Shown in pieces: positions 26,151 to 34,971 of a DNA stretch of 64,000 nt (positions are counted from its first letter, which is position 1; the number at the start of each line of letters is the position of its first letter). Origin of the DNA: Bradyrhizobium manausense. GTDB lineage: Bacteria; Pseudomonadota; Alphaproteobacteria; Rhizobiales; Xanthobacteraceae. Below the pieces are notes generated by a model, which was not told the DNA's origin, searched no databases, and saw nothing but the letters and a program-made list of their open reading frames with translations. The stretch lies in NCBI RefSeq assembly GCF_018131105.1, contig NZ_JAFCJI010000001.1:434001-498000 (forward strand). Reading direction: 5' to 3'. The translations under genes were made by a program, and so were the position numbers.

Positions 26151-26705
26151 TCAGTTCACTCCCGGGATCGGGTACTGCTGGAGCACCTCTTTGTAATAGG
26201 GCTCGTTGTCCATCTTCATGGTGGCGAGAACGCGCACGACGCCGCAATAGAAGGCAATCGTGAGCACGAGATCGACCATGTGCTCGTCGGAGAGATGTGT
26301 CTTGATCTCGGCGAAGGTCGCATCCGACATCGCGAGCTCCCGCACCATCTCGCGGGCACCTTTCAGGATGGCCTTGGCGAGCGGCTCCAGTTTCGACGGC
26401 TTGCCTTCCGTCTCTGCCATCAGGCCGACGATATCCTCGTCGGTGACCCCGAACTCCCTGCCGATCTTCACGTGATGGGTGAATTCGTATTCCGATTTCT
26501 CCATCCAGCCGACCTGGAGGATGGCGAGCTCGCGCAGGCGCGGGTCGAGCTTGCTCTTGAAACGGATGTAGCCGCCGATGCCGTTGAAGGCGCGCGCCAT
26601 CTCCGGCGAGTTGACCAAGAGCTTGTGCAGATTGGTATTGCGCTTGAGCATGTCGCGATATTCGGGCGCGACCTGGTCGGCCTCGAGATAGGGCAGGCGG
26701 GCCAT
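26151..26705 (-). CDS. Carboxymuconolactone decarboxylase-family protein
   Basis: A 184-residue all-helical protein of the CMD/AhpD-like family. LRELAILQVGWMEKSEYEFTHHVKIGREFGVTDEDI is the family signature, with Glu and His residues but no CxxC pair, so it is on the decarboxylase side rather than AhpD peroxidase. AGGAAA precedes the ATG. It is flanked on both sides by SDR genes on the same strand, 14 and 1 bp away, forming a tight operon. This SDR-CMD-SDR arrangement suggests degradation of a cyclic compound. Confidence 0.88.
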   Translation of the reverse strand: MARLPYLEADQVAPEYRDMLKRNTNLHKLLVNSPEMARAFNGIGGYIRFKSKLDPRLRELAILQVGWMEKSEYEFTHHVKIGREFGVTDEDIVGLMAETEGKPSKLEPLAKAILKGAREMVRELAMSDATFAEIKTHLSDEHMVDLVLTIAFYCGVVRVLATMKMDNEPYYKEVLQQYPIPGVN

Positions 26706-26719
26706 TTTTCGTGTTTCCT

Positions 26720-27532
26720 CTAGTGTTCTTGTGATTCGCGTTCGGGGGCTTGCAGCGTGACGCCGCCGTCGACCACCAGCACCTGGCCGGTGATGTAGCG
26801 GGCAAAATTGCTGAGCAGGAATTTGACGGCGTGGCCGACATCCCAGCCAGTGCCTTCAGTCTTGAGCACGGACGCCCGGGCGCGCTGGGCGCGGGCCTGC
26901 TCGCTCATGCCGCGGGCATACACCATCGGTGTGTACATCGGTCCGGGGCAGATGCAATTGACGCGGATATTGTCGCGGCCGTGGTCGACCGCCATCGCGC
27001 GCGTCAGGCCGATGATCGCGGCCTTCGAGGTCGTGTAGGTCGTCAGCCCACGCGGCCGCAACGCCGAGATCGAGGAGATGTTGACGATCGCGCCACCTTT
27101 GGCGGTCTTGATCATCGCGGGAATCGCGTGCTTCGACAGCAGGAACATGGTCTCGACATTGACCTGCATGACACGGCGATATTGCTCGGGCGCCTCGTCG
27201 ACCACGCTACCGCGGCTGCCAATGCCGACATTGTTGTCGAGGAAATCAAGCCGGCCCCAGTGGTCGAGCGCAGCTTCGACAAGTTGTTTGCAATCGGCTT
27301 CGCTGGTGACGTCGCCGCCATGGGCCGCGGCCGTGCCGCCTTCGACGGTGATCATCTGGACAGTGTGTTGGGCGAGCTTGAGGTCGCGATCGGCGACCAG
27401 CACCTTTGCGCCGGCGCGGGCTAGCAGAATTGCTGCAGCGCGGCCGTTGCCGATGCCGTCGCCTGCCGCGCCTCCGCCACTGATCAGCGCCACCTTGCCG
27501 GCGAGGCCGGCATCGTCTTCAGGGCCCTGCAT
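26720..27532 (-). CDS. SDR-family NAD(P)-dependent oxidoreductase (first gene of SDR-CMD-SDR operon)
   Basis: A 270-residue SDR with an unusual nucleotide loop GGGAAGDGIGNGRAAA, NNVGIGSRG, ISSISALRP and catalytic YTTSK, plus TGQVLVVDGG at the end. It resembles the SDR at the other end of the operon (shared GNGRA and NNVG), suggesting an ancient duplication around the CMD gene. I use the ATG at 27532; the long in-frame extension to 28312 is antisense to cyoA. The divergent gap to cyoA holds a 17-bp palindrome and a candidate EcfG promoter. Confidence 0.88.
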   Translation of the reverse strand: MQGPEDDAGLAGKVALISGGGAAGDGIGNGRAAAILLARAGAKVLVADRDLKLAQHTVQMITVEGGTAAAHGGDVTSEADCKQLVEAALDHWGRLDFLDNNVGIGSRGSVVDEAPEQYRRVMQVNVETMFLLSKHAIPAMIKTAKGGAIVNISSISALRPRGLTTYTTSKAAIIGLTRAMAVDHGRDNIRVNCICPGPMYTPMVYARGMSEQARAQRARASVLKTEGTGWDVGHAVKFLLSNFARYITGQVLVVDGGVTLQAPERESQEH

Positions 27533-27603
27533 CTCGTTCCATCCGATATTTTCGTGCAAGTTAGCAATGCGGTGCGGAGGTGAGAAGGCCGGCGGTCCCG
27601 CGC

Positions 27604-27620
27604 CGATGTCATTGACATCG
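27604..27620. promoter_or_regulatory. 17-bp perfect palindrome between SDR operon and cyoA
   Basis: CGATGTCA-T-TGACATCG is perfectly symmetric around one base, 72 bp upstream of the SDR start and 144 bp upstream of cyoA. Such a site in a divergent gap usually binds a dimeric regulator, here of unknown identity. Confidence 0.45.
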
Positions 27621-27674
27621 CACGGAATTGCATGCCGCGGGGCGAGATTGCGCGCGCTCCGGCGCGCGGCTCGA

Positions 27675-27699
27675 GGAACCGACCTCACGCGATCGCGTT
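27675..27699 (+). promoter_or_regulatory. Candidate EcfG (general stress response) promoter for cyoABCD
   Basis: GGAAC at 27675-27679 and CGTTT from 27696 are separated by 16 bases, matching the GGAAC-N16/17-CGTT consensus of the alphaproteobacterial EcfG sigma factor. It lies about 65 bp before the cyoA start on the correct strand. Predicted transcription start is near 27706. Seen by eye; not tested. Confidence 0.55.
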
Positions 27700-27763
27700 T
27701 CCTGCGGAGCCTTTCCCGCGCTAGGCTCTCTCCCGGGGACTCCCAACCACCAGTGGCTTGCCG

Positions 27764-28597
27764 ATGAATCTGCTTGATCCACAAGGGCCCGTGGCTGCGG
27801 CCAACAGCACCATTTTGATCGATTCCGTCGTCATCATGCTCGCGATCGTGGTGCCGACCATCATCGCGATCCTGGCTTTTGCATTCTGGTTTCGCGCGTC
27901 GAACACCAAAGCACGATACCAGCCTGACTTTGTTTATTCCGGCCGCGTGGAGATGGTGGTGTGGGCGATTCCTGCGCTCACCGTCATCTTGCTTGGCGGC
28001 GTCGCCTGGATCGGCTCGCACCAGCTCGATCCCGCGGCGCCCGTGCCGGGAACGGGCAGCCCGGTGCGCATCCAGGCCGTTTCGCTCGACTGGAAATGGC
28101 TCTTCATCTATCCGGACCAGCGCATCGCCACGGTCAATTCGCTGACGGTGCCGGCCGGCGCCGAGCTGAACATTCAGCTGACATCGTCGAGCGTGATGAA
28201 CGTGTTCTTCATCCCGCAGCTCGGCAGCATGATCTACACCATGAACGGCATGGTGACGAAGCTGAACCTGCGTGCCGACAATGAGGGCAAGCTGCAGGGC
28301 CTCTCGGCGCACTTCTCCGGCGACGGCTTTCCGGACATGATGTTCGACGTCAACGTGATCTCGCCGCTGTCATTTCCGGATTGGGTGGCAACCACGGCGA
28401 AGACCGACGCCGTGCTGAACGAGGATAGCTACAAGAAGCTGATGCAGCAGGGCATCGAGAAGGGCAGGCCGACCTATCGCCTGGAAGACCCGCGCCTGTT
28501 CGATCTGATTGCGACCCAGCACATTCCGCCGGGCCCAGGGCCGGAGCTCGTCTCCGATGCCGGCCGCCCGCACAGTGGAGGCCACGATGCTCGGTAA
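27764..28597 (+). CDS. cyoA: Cytochrome bo3-type quinol oxidase subunit II
   Basis: A 277-residue protein with two transmembrane helices near the amino end and a periplasmic cupredoxin-like domain lacking copper-A ligands, as in quinol oxidases ([35 protein letters not shown]). Residues 2-7 (NLLDPQ) match where mature E. coli CyoA begins after its lipidated Cys, so no signal peptide or lipobox is encoded; an in-frame stop at 27722-27724 rules out a longer form. A TTG at 27758 would add two codons. It overlaps cyoB by 11 bp. Confidence 0.92.
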   Translation: MNLLDPQGPVAAANSTILIDSVVIMLAIVVPTIIAILAFAFWFRASNTKARYQPDFVYSGRVEMVVWAIPALTVILLGGVAWIGSHQLDPAAPVPGTGSPVRIQAVSLDWKWLFIYPDQRIATVNSLTVPAGAELNIQLTSSSVMNVFFIPQLGSMIYTMNGMVTKLNLRADNEGKLQGLSAHFSGDGFPDMMFDVNVISPLSFPDWVATTAKTDAVLNEDSYKKLMQQGIEKGRPTYRLEDPRLFDLIATQHIPPGPGPELVSDAGRPHSGGHDAR

Positions 28598-30590
28598 GCT
28601 CGACTGGTCGGCAATTCCGTTCGATCAGCCCATTCCGCTCATCGCAGGGGCTATCGTGCTGGTCGGGATCCTCGCGGTTCTGACGTGGGTCGTCGTAAAG
28701 GGCCACCTGCCCTATCTCTGGCACGAATGGATCACCAGCGTCGATCACAAGCGCATCGGCGTCATGTACATCCTGCTGGCCTCGGTGATGCTGCTGCGCG
28801 GCGGCAGCGACGCCATCATGATGCGAATCCAGCAGGCGATCGCCTATCAGTCGCAGGGCTATCTGCCGCCGGAGCACTACAACCAGATCTTCTCGGCGCA
28901 CGGCACCATCATGATCTTCTTCGTGGCGATGCCGTTCGTGATCGGGCTGATGAACCTGGTCGTGCCGCTCCAGCTGGGCGTGCGCGACGTGGCTTTCCCG
29001 ACACTGAACTCCGTTGGCTTCTGGCTGACCGCGACCGGCGCCCTGTTGGTCAATCTCTCGCTGGTGATCGGCGAGTTCGCCCGCACCGGCTGGCTTGCCT
29101 TTCCGCCGCTGTCGGAGCTGTCATATTCACCCGGTGTCGGCGTCGACTATTACGCCTGGTCGCTCCAGATCTCGGGCGTCGGCACGCTGGTCGCCGGCAT
29201 CAACCTCGTCACGACCGTGCTGAAGCTGCGCACCAAGGGCATGAACTATCTGCGCATGCCGATGTTCTGCTGGACCACGCTGGCCTCGAACCTGCTGATC
29301 GTCGCAGCCTTCCCGATCCTCACTGCGACGCTGGCGATGCTGCTGCTCGACCGCTATCTCGGCTTCCACTTCTTCACCAATGAAGCCGGCGGCAATGTCA
29401 TGATGTTCATGAACCTGATCTGGGCCTGGGGGCATCCGGAGGTCTACATTCTCGTGCTGCCGGCCTTCGGCATCTACTCCGAGGTGGTGTCGACCTTCTC
29501 CGGGAAGCCGTTGTTCGGTTACCGCTCCATGGTGCTCGCCACCATGGCAATCTGCATCATCTCCTTCATGGTCTGGCTGCACCACTTCTTCACCATGGGA
29601 GCAGGCCCCGACGTCAACGCCATCTTCGGCATCGCCAGCATGATCATCGCAGTTCCGACAGGGGTGAAGATCTACAACTGGCTGTTCACGATGTACGGCG
29701 GCCGCATCCGCTTCGCGACGCCGATGCTCTGGTCCGTCGGCTTCATGGTGACGTTCATCATCGGTGGCCTGACCGGCGTGCTCGTCGCGGTGCCTCCGGC
29801 GGACTTCATGCTCCACAACAGCATGTTCCTGGTTGCGCATTTCCACAATGTCATCATCGGAGGCGTGCTGTTCGGCGCCTTCGCAGGCTTCGAATACTGG
29901 TTTCCGAAGGCGTTCGGATTTCGTCTCGACGAACGCTGGGGGAAGATCGCGTTCTGGTTCACCTTCATCGGTTTCTACGTCACCTTCATGCCGCTCTATG
30001 TCGCGGGCATGCTGGGCATGACGCGACGCATGCAGCACTACGATGTTGCCGAATGGCGGCCGTGGATGATCATCGCCGCGTTCGGCATGTTGCTGCTCTC
30101 GATCGGCGTCCTGGCGCAGGTCTTTCAGCTCGTGACCAGCATCCGCAATCGCGAAACCTTGCGTGACCGTACCGGCGATCCCTGGGACGGCCGCTCGCTG
30201 GAATGGGCGACGTCGTCGCCCCCGCCGGTGTTCAATTTCGCGTTCTCCCCCGACGTGCGCGGCGAGGATGCCTATTGGGCGATGAAACGACATGCCAAGG
30301 AGCAGCAGCTCGAGGATCATCCAGGCCCCGAATATCAGGATATCGAGATGCCCAAGAACTCGCCGACCGGGTTCGTCTGTGCGTTCTTCGCCACCGTGAT
30401 GGGCTTTGCGCTGATCTGGCACATCTGGTGGATGGTGATTTTGGGCGGCATCGGCGCGTTCGCGACCTTCGTCGTTTTCGCCTGGCGCGATCACGATGAA
30501 TACGTCATTCCGGCCGCCGAGGTCGAACGGATCGACCGCATCAACATCGAGGAACGGCGCAGCCTCGTCAGCATGGCCGGAGCAGTCTGA
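28587..30590 (+). CDS. cyoB: Cytochrome bo3-type quinol oxidase subunit I
   Basis: A 667-residue catalytic subunit of the heme-copper oxidase superfamily with about 15 helices. [10 protein letters not shown] carries the His-Tyr crosslink, HH in WLHHFFTMG binds copper [11 protein letters not shown] binds the hemes, and [12 protein letters not shown] plus NQIFSAHG match the ubiquinol-binding residues of E. coli CyoB, separating it from cytochrome c oxidases. It reduces oxygen with quinol electrons and pumps protons. The stop overlaps the cyoC start (TGATG). Confidence 0.96.
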   Translation: MLGKLDWSAIPFDQPIPLIAGAIVLVGILAVLTWVVVKGHLPYLWHEWITSVDHKRIGVMYILLASVMLLRGGSDAIMMRIQQAIAYQSQGYLPPEHYNQIFSAHGTIMIFFVAMPFVIGLMNLVVPLQLGVRDVAFPTLNSVGFWLTATGALLVNLSLVIGEFARTGWLAFPPLSELSYSPGVGVDYYAWSLQISGVGTLVAGINLVTTVLKLRTKGMNYLRMPMFCWTTLASNLLIVAAFPILTATLAMLLLDRYLGFHFFTNEAGGNVMMFMNLIWAWGHPEVYILVLPAFGIYSEVVSTFSGKPLFGYRSMVLATMAICIISFMVWLHHFFTMGAGPDVNAIFGIASMIIAVPTGVKIYNWLFTMYGGRIRFATPMLWSVGFMVTFIIGGLTGVLVAVPPADFMLHNSMFLVAHFHNVIIGGVLFGAFAGFEYWFPKAFGFRLDERWGKIAFWFTFIGFYVTFMPLYVAGMLGMTRRMQHYDVAEWRPWMIIAAFGMLLLSIGVLAQVFQLVTSIRNRETLRDRTGDPWDGRSLEWATSSPPPVFNFAFSPDVRGEDAYWAMKRHAKEQQLEDHPGPEYQDIEMPKNSPTGFVCAFFATVMGFALIWHIWWMVILGGIGAFATFVVFAWRDHDEYVIPAAEVERIDRINIEERRSLVSMAGAV

Positions 30591-31231
30591 TGTCGATGAC
30601 CGCAGCCCTCGGCCATGCGCATGCCGATCCCCACCATATCGGCGTCGTCGTCGAGCATCCGGGACCTGCGCCGAAGCGGATCGTCACCGCCTACGGCTTC
30701 TGGGTGTTCCTGCTCTCCGACATCGTGATGTTCTCCTGCTTCTTTGCGGCCTATGCGGTGCTGGTCGACCAGACCGCGGGCGGCCCCAAGGGCTCGGAGA
30801 TATTTGAGCAGCGCAATGTCGCGATCGAGACGGTCTGCCTGCTGCTCTCGAGTTTTACCTGCGGCATGGCCAGTATCGCCGCCGACGTCCGCAACCGGTT
30901 CTGGTTCTATCTCGGCATGGCCGTGACCTGCGTGCTCGGGCTGATCTTCCTCGCGATCGAGTTCAACGAGTTCGCCGATCTGGTGTCCCGTGGCTATGGC
31001 CCGTCGCGCAGTGCGTTCCTGACGGCGTTCTTCTCGCTGGTCGGATGCCACGGCCTGCACGTCACAGCCGGCGTGCTGTGGCTGCTCACCATGATGGCCC
31101 AGGTCTTTGCAAAGGGCTTTCGCGCCGACGTGCTGCGCCGGATGATGTGCTTTGCCCTGTTCTGGCACGCGCTCGACATCATCTGGGTCGGGGTGTTTTC
31201 CGTCGTCTACCTGCTTGGAGGTGGCGCATGA
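30590..31231 (+). CDS. cyoC: Cytochrome bo3-type quinol oxidase subunit III
   Basis: A 213-residue membrane protein with about five helices after a His-rich, hydrophilic amino terminus (HAHADPHH). GFWVFLLSDIVMFSCFFAAYAV and SLVGCHGLHVTAGVLWLL are subunit III signatures. It stabilises the catalytic core. Overlaps by 1 bp with cyoB and by ATGA with cyoD, so the four genes form one coupled operon. No cyoE (heme O synthase) follows, so that enzyme must be encoded elsewhere. Confidence 0.94.
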   Translation: MSMTAALGHAHADPHHIGVVVEHPGPAPKRIVTAYGFWVFLLSDIVMFSCFFAAYAVLVDQTAGGPKGSEIFEQRNVAIETVCLLLSSFTCGMASIAADVRNRFWFYLGMAVTCVLGLIFLAIEFNEFADLVSRGYGPSRSAFLTAFFSLVGCHGLHVTAGVLWLLTMMAQVFAKGFRADVLRRMMCFALFWHALDIIWVGVFSVVYLLGGGA

Positions 31232-31617
31232 GCGATCAGACGCATCTGCATGCCGAGCACGACATCGCGCCGGGCGATGAGGAGCAACACGGCGTCCGCG
31301 AACGCATCATCGGTTATGTCGTCGGTCTCGGCTTGGCGTTGCTGCTCACGGCAACTTCGTTTTTCATCGCCGGTACGAATCTCGTCTGGCAGCCCTCGAT
31401 TCCGATTGCATTGATCGTGCTGGCGATCGCGCAGATGGGCGTGCATCTGGTGTTCTTCCTCCACATCACGACGGGCCCCGACAACACCAACAACGTGCTG
31501 GCGTTGGCCTTCGGCCTTCTGGTCGTCTTCCTGGTGGTCGGTGGAACCGTCTGGATCATGGCGCATCTCAACCAGAATATGCCGCCGATGGATCAGTTCA
31601 TTAAGATGCACAGCTAG
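31228..31617 (+). CDS. cyoD: Cytochrome bo3-type quinol oxidase subunit IV
   Basis: A 129-residue protein with three transmembrane helices after an acidic amino terminus. IGYVVGLGLALLLTATSFF, IAQMGVHLVFFLHI and the terminal WIMAHLNQNM are typical of CyoD, an accessory subunit needed for assembly. The start overlaps the cyoC stop by 4 bp. It is the last gene of the operon. Confidence 0.92.
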   Translation: MSDQTHLHAEHDIAPGDEEQHGVRERIIGYVVGLGLALLLTATSFFIAGTNLVWQPSIPIALIVLAIAQMGVHLVFFLHITTGPDNTNNVLALAFGLLVVFLVVGGTVWIMAHLNQNMPPMDQFIKMHS

Positions 31618-31624
31618 CGCTGCA

Positions 31625-31659
31625 CAAAAAAGAAGAGCCGCTTGCATGTGACAAGCGGC
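31625..31659 (-). terminator. Rho-independent terminator, minus strand, after thermonuclease gene
   Basis: GCCGCTTG (31637-31644) and CAAGCGGC (31652-31659) form a perfect 8-bp stem with a 7-base loop. On the minus strand the stem is followed by TCTTCTTTTTT, a U-rich tail, so it should end transcripts from the thermonuclease-like gene. On the plus strand it lies 20 bp after cyoD but has no U-run. Confidence 0.6.
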
Positions 31660-31835
31660 CCAAGTCTAGGGAGGAAACGCCCGAGCAAAGCAATCGGACC
31701 GAAGCCGGATTGCCGCCAAGGAAACGCTCGCGCAAAGCGCTTGCGTACACATATAGGTGCAGCAACTCCCGTTTCAGTTCAATTCCGGATCAATACTGTC
31801 TCGGGTTACCACTCACGGCTGCGTGAACCGATTGT

Positions 31836-32624
31836 TCACTTTGGCCGGCGGCAATTATAGGCCTTGCGGAAGCCGGAAGCCTGCGCGTCGTCCTCCGAAC
31901 AGAACCAGCGGTCGGGCTTGGTGGTCGCGGCGTAGCTCGGGCAGCCCCGCAGATGGTAGATGCCGATGTTGCCGGTGACGTGGGCGCGAACCGCAAGCTT
32001 GCCCTTGATGGCACAGCTTGGCGGCGCCGTCGGATCCTCCGGAAACAGTGCCGCGCGAATCTCCTTGTCGCGGTCGGAGCGGCAGGCGGCGCCGAGCAGT
32101 GCGCCGTCCTTCTTGCCGATACGGAATTCTTGCGGTGCAACAAAGCAGCCTTTCCAGATGCCGGCCGATGCGGCCTTGGCCTCGGCCGCTGCCGGCTTGA
32201 CGTTGGCCTTGAGAGGCTCGCGCGCGATGGCAAAGCCGAGCTTGAGCAGTTGCTCGTTCAACGAAACCTTGTCGCCCTCGACCGTGCAGATTGCCCGGTG
32301 GCGCTTGCCGAAGTTCTTCTCGGGACCGACATCGTCGCAGCGCACCGGCTTTCCGCCGATCAGCCTGGTGAGCCGGTCGCGGGCCTCGATGCCGCAGGTC
32401 CAGGGGTCGGCGTGGTCGTCGATGCAGACCTGGTCGAGCTCGGGCGCATCGACGCCGTCGAGCCGATAGGTGACATCGCCGAGCTGGATCGAATTGGCGT
32501 CCCGGACAGTCGCAGCCGCCGTCAGCGCGGCGGCGGGGCTGGAGGCCCCGAGAAATCCGGACAGAGCGAGAAATAAGACGAGGGCGAAGGCGCGGGCGGC
32601 GGCCAATGAATTCTCGAGGGACAT
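31836..32624 (-). CDS. Exported thermonuclease-like protein with C-terminal sunset-type domain
   Basis: A 262-residue protein with a signal peptide (about 1-34). Residues 38-170 form a staphylococcal-nuclease-like domain: R54, D59 and E62 (RLDGVDAPE) and R110 (KRHRAICTV) sit where the catalytic Arg/Asp/Glu/Arg of thermonuclease do. The carboxyl region (about 216-258) has GNIGIYHLRGCPSY and WFCSEDDAQASGFRKAY, matching the small sunset domain found fused to exported proteins. It likely cleaves extracellular nucleic acids or has lost activity and binds them. A terminator lies downstream. Confidence 0.82.
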   Translation of the reverse strand: MSLENSLAAARAFALVLFLALSGFLGASSPAAALTAAATVRDANSIQLGDVTYRLDGVDAPELDQVCIDDHADPWTCGIEARDRLTRLIGGKPVRCDDVGPEKNFGKRHRAICTVEGDKVSLNEQLLKLGFAIAREPLKANVKPAAAEAKAASAGIWKGCFVAPQEFRIGKKDGALLGAACRSDRDKEIRAALFPEDPTAPPSCAIKGKLAVRAHVTGNIGIYHLRGCPSYAATTKPDRWFCSEDDAQASGFRKAYNCRRPK

Positions 32625-32821
32625 AATTTCTCGCTATCGATTGCTCTTTCTCCTCGTTCCTAGCATCCGGCCGTCGCGAGACCAATGGTCTGCGCTGTGC
32701 GAAGTGCGACATTCGCCCGCCAGCCTTTACTCGCCGCCCGGTCTGCCCCTATCGTTTGCCGGCCTTGCGAGCCGTGATGGCCGAATCGCCCCTGAAGCGG
32801 CGAGGGCGGGAGGAAGATGTT

Positions 32822-34423
32822 TTGACGAAAGACCCCGTAGACGTCCTGATCATCGGCGCCGGCGCATCAGGCGCGGCGGTGGCATGGTCGCTGGCCGAGA
32901 CCAAGATGCACATTCTCTGCCTGGAGCAAGGCGGCTGGATGAATCCGGCGGAATATCCAAGTACAGGCCGGGACTGGGAAGCCAAGTTCTACGGGGAATG
33001 GTCGTCGAGCCCGAACGTCCGCGGTCGGCCCGAGGACTATCCGATCAACGATGACAATTCGCCGATCAAGGTCGTCAACTACAACGCGGTCGGCGGCTCG
33101 ACCGTGATGTACACCGCGCACTGGCCGAGGCTGCACCCGTCTGATTTCAAGGTGAAGACGCTGGATGGCGTCGCCGACGACTGGCCGGTCGATTACGACG
33201 CGCTGACGCCGTTCTTCGAGGAGAACGACCGCATGATGGGCACGTCCGGCTTGTCGGGCGATCCGCTGTCGCCGCTGACGCATCCGCCGATGCCGCAGCA
33301 GCCGATGGGATTGTCGGGCGCCATCATCGGCAAGACCATGAACAAGCTCGGCTGGCACTGGTGGCCGTCGGACACCACCGTCGCGACCATGGACTATGAG
33401 GGCCGGGCGCGCTGCATCAATCTCGGCCATTGCACGCCGGCCTGCGCGCAGGGCGCAAAATCCTCGACCGACATCACCTATTGGCCGCATGCGGTGCGGG
33501 CCGGTGTCGAGCTGCGCACGCATTGCCGGGTGCGCGAGATCACCACTGACGAGAGCGGCATGGCCACCGGCGTGATCTACTACGACAAGGAGGGCATCGA
33601 GCAGTTCCAGCCGGCGCATGTCGTGATCATCGCGTGCAACGGCGTCGGCACGCCGCGCCTGCTGCTGAACTCGAAATCCGATCGCTTTCCGAATGGTCTG
33701 GCCAATTCGTCGGGACTCGTCGGCAAGAACCTGATGTTCCATCCCTATGCGCAGATCTACGGCTATGTGAAGGAGCCGACGGACAGCAACCGTGCGCCGC
33801 CGACCTGCCTGTGGAGCAAGGAGTGGTATGACACGGACCTCTCGCGCGGCTTCGTGCGCGGCTATGGCGTGCAGTTCGTGCGCGGTGCAGGTCCGGTGTT
33901 CGAGGCTGTCGTCAGCGAGCAGAAGGGTATTTTGCCGTGGGGGGCCGATCATCACCGCGTCTTCCGCAAGCTCAACGGACATCGGCTCGGTTTCTCCGCG
34001 ATCTGCGAGGACCTGCCGGAGGAGCACAACCAGGTCACGCTTGATCCGGTGCTGAAGGACAGTCACGGCATTCCGGCACCGAAGATCAACTACACGATCA
34101 GCGAGAACAGCCGGAAGATGATGGATCATGCGCTCGCCCGCGGCCGGGAGATCCTCGAGACGGCAGGCGCAACCGACATCTGTGTCAACTCGCCGATCCC
34201 CTGGGGCGGCTGGCACCTGCTCGGCACCGCGCGCATGGGCACCGATCCCCAAAAATCCGTCGTCAACGAATGGGGGCGCACGCATGACGTGAAGAACCTC
34301 TTCATCGTCGATGGCAGCATCTTCGTCACCTCGGGCGGTGTGAACCCGACGTCCACCATCCAGGCCCTCGCGCTCTACATCGCCGACCAGATGAAGCAGC
34401 GCCTTGCCAATCTGTTTGATTGA
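32822..34423 (+). CDS. GMC-family oxidoreductase, large subunit
   Basis: A 533-residue flavoprotein. GxGxxG at 12-17 (IIGAGASGAAV) binds FAD, EQGG is the second Rossmann element, NAVGGSTVMYTAH the FAD-covering loop, and GGWHLLGTARMG with NPTSTIQALA the active-site end. A TTG at 32822 preceded by GGGAGGA is the likely start; an ATG at 32777 has a weak site. No Tat signal, unlike many periplasmic gluconate dehydrogenases. The small-subunit gene starts 7 bp downstream, so this is a two-subunit alcohol, polyol or sugar dehydrogenase. Its acceptor is unknown. Confidence 0.85.
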   Translation: MTKDPVDVLIIGAGASGAAVAWSLAETKMHILCLEQGGWMNPAEYPSTGRDWEAKFYGEWSSSPNVRGRPEDYPINDDNSPIKVVNYNAVGGSTVMYTAHWPRLHPSDFKVKTLDGVADDWPVDYDALTPFFEENDRMMGTSGLSGDPLSPLTHPPMPQQPMGLSGAIIGKTMNKLGWHWWPSDTTVATMDYEGRARCINLGHCTPACAQGAKSSTDITYWPHAVRAGVELRTHCRVREITTDESGMATGVIYYDKEGIEQFQPAHVVIIACNGVGTPRLLLNSKSDRFPNGLANSSGLVGKNLMFHPYAQIYGYVKEPTDSNRAPPTCLWSKEWYDTDLSRGFVRGYGVQFVRGAGPVFEAVVSEQKGILPWGADHHRVFRKLNGHRLGFSAICEDLPEEHNQVTLDPVLKDSHGIPAPKINYTISENSRKMMDHALARGREILETAGATDICVNSPIPWGGWHLLGTARMGTDPQKSVVNEWGRTHDVKNLFIVDGSIFVTSGGVNPTSTIQALALYIADQMKQRLANLFD

Positions 34424-34430
34424 GGCCGTC

Positions 34431-34880
34431 ATGACCACAGACAATCAACTCACGCGCGCCCAGCGCGACGACCTCCGCACCGTCGCCGCAATGATCGTTC
34501 CCGCCAGCGACGAGTACAAGGTGCCCGGCGCCGACGACGCCGCGATCCAGGCAGACATGCTGGCGACGCTCGGCCGAGACACCAAAATGGTGGCGGCAGC
34601 GCTGGATCATCTGGCGCGGCTGGCGGGCCAGCCGCTCGCAGAGCTCGGTGTCGCGAAGCGCGATGCGGTGGCGCAGGAGTTTCGCAGGAGTGGTGGCGCA
34701 GCCGCCGCAACGCTCACCCGCGTCGTCCTGCAATGCTACTACCGTGATGACCGCGTGCTGCACTCGCTCGGACTCGAGCTGCGCGCGCCGTTCCCTAAGG
34801 GCCATGTGCTCCCTGATGGCGACTGGTCGCTGCTCGATCCGGTCAAGGCCAGGTCCGGTACGTTGCGGCGGGCGACCTAG
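34431..34880 (+). CDS. Gluconate 2-dehydrogenase subunit 3-like small subunit of the GMC enzyme
   Basis: A 149-residue helical protein without a signal peptide. LTRAQRDDLRTVAAMIVPASDEYKVPGADD is the amino-terminal motif of the gluconate-2-dehydrogenase-3 family, whose members partner GMC flavoproteins and help export or stabilise them. Starts 7 bp after the GMC stop, confirming the pair. Lack of a Tat signal in both suggests a cytoplasmic complex or export by a partner not seen here. Confidence 0.8.
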   Translation: MTTDNQLTRAQRDDLRTVAAMIVPASDEYKVPGADDAAIQADMLATLGRDTKMVAAALDHLARLAGQPLAELGVAKRDAVAQEFRRSGGAAAATLTRVVLQCYYRDDRVLHSLGLELRAPFPKGHVLPDGDWSLLDPVKARSGTLRRAT

Positions 34881-34971
34881 CCACCTTGGCAGTCCAGCCG
34901 TGCGCTCCGGGCGGGCACCTTGCGCCCGACGGAACAGGCCACCATCTGTGTGAGCCTCAAGGACTTTTGCC

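Noticed and set aside
26720..28312. 530-residue version of the SDR reading across cyoA
   Set aside because: The amino-terminal 260 residues are antisense to cyoA; SDR homology begins at the ATG at 27532.
34908..34928. CGGGCG/CGCCCG hairpin after the GMC small-subunit gene as terminator
   Set aside because: The stem is only 6 bp and no U-run follows; too weak to list as a terminator.
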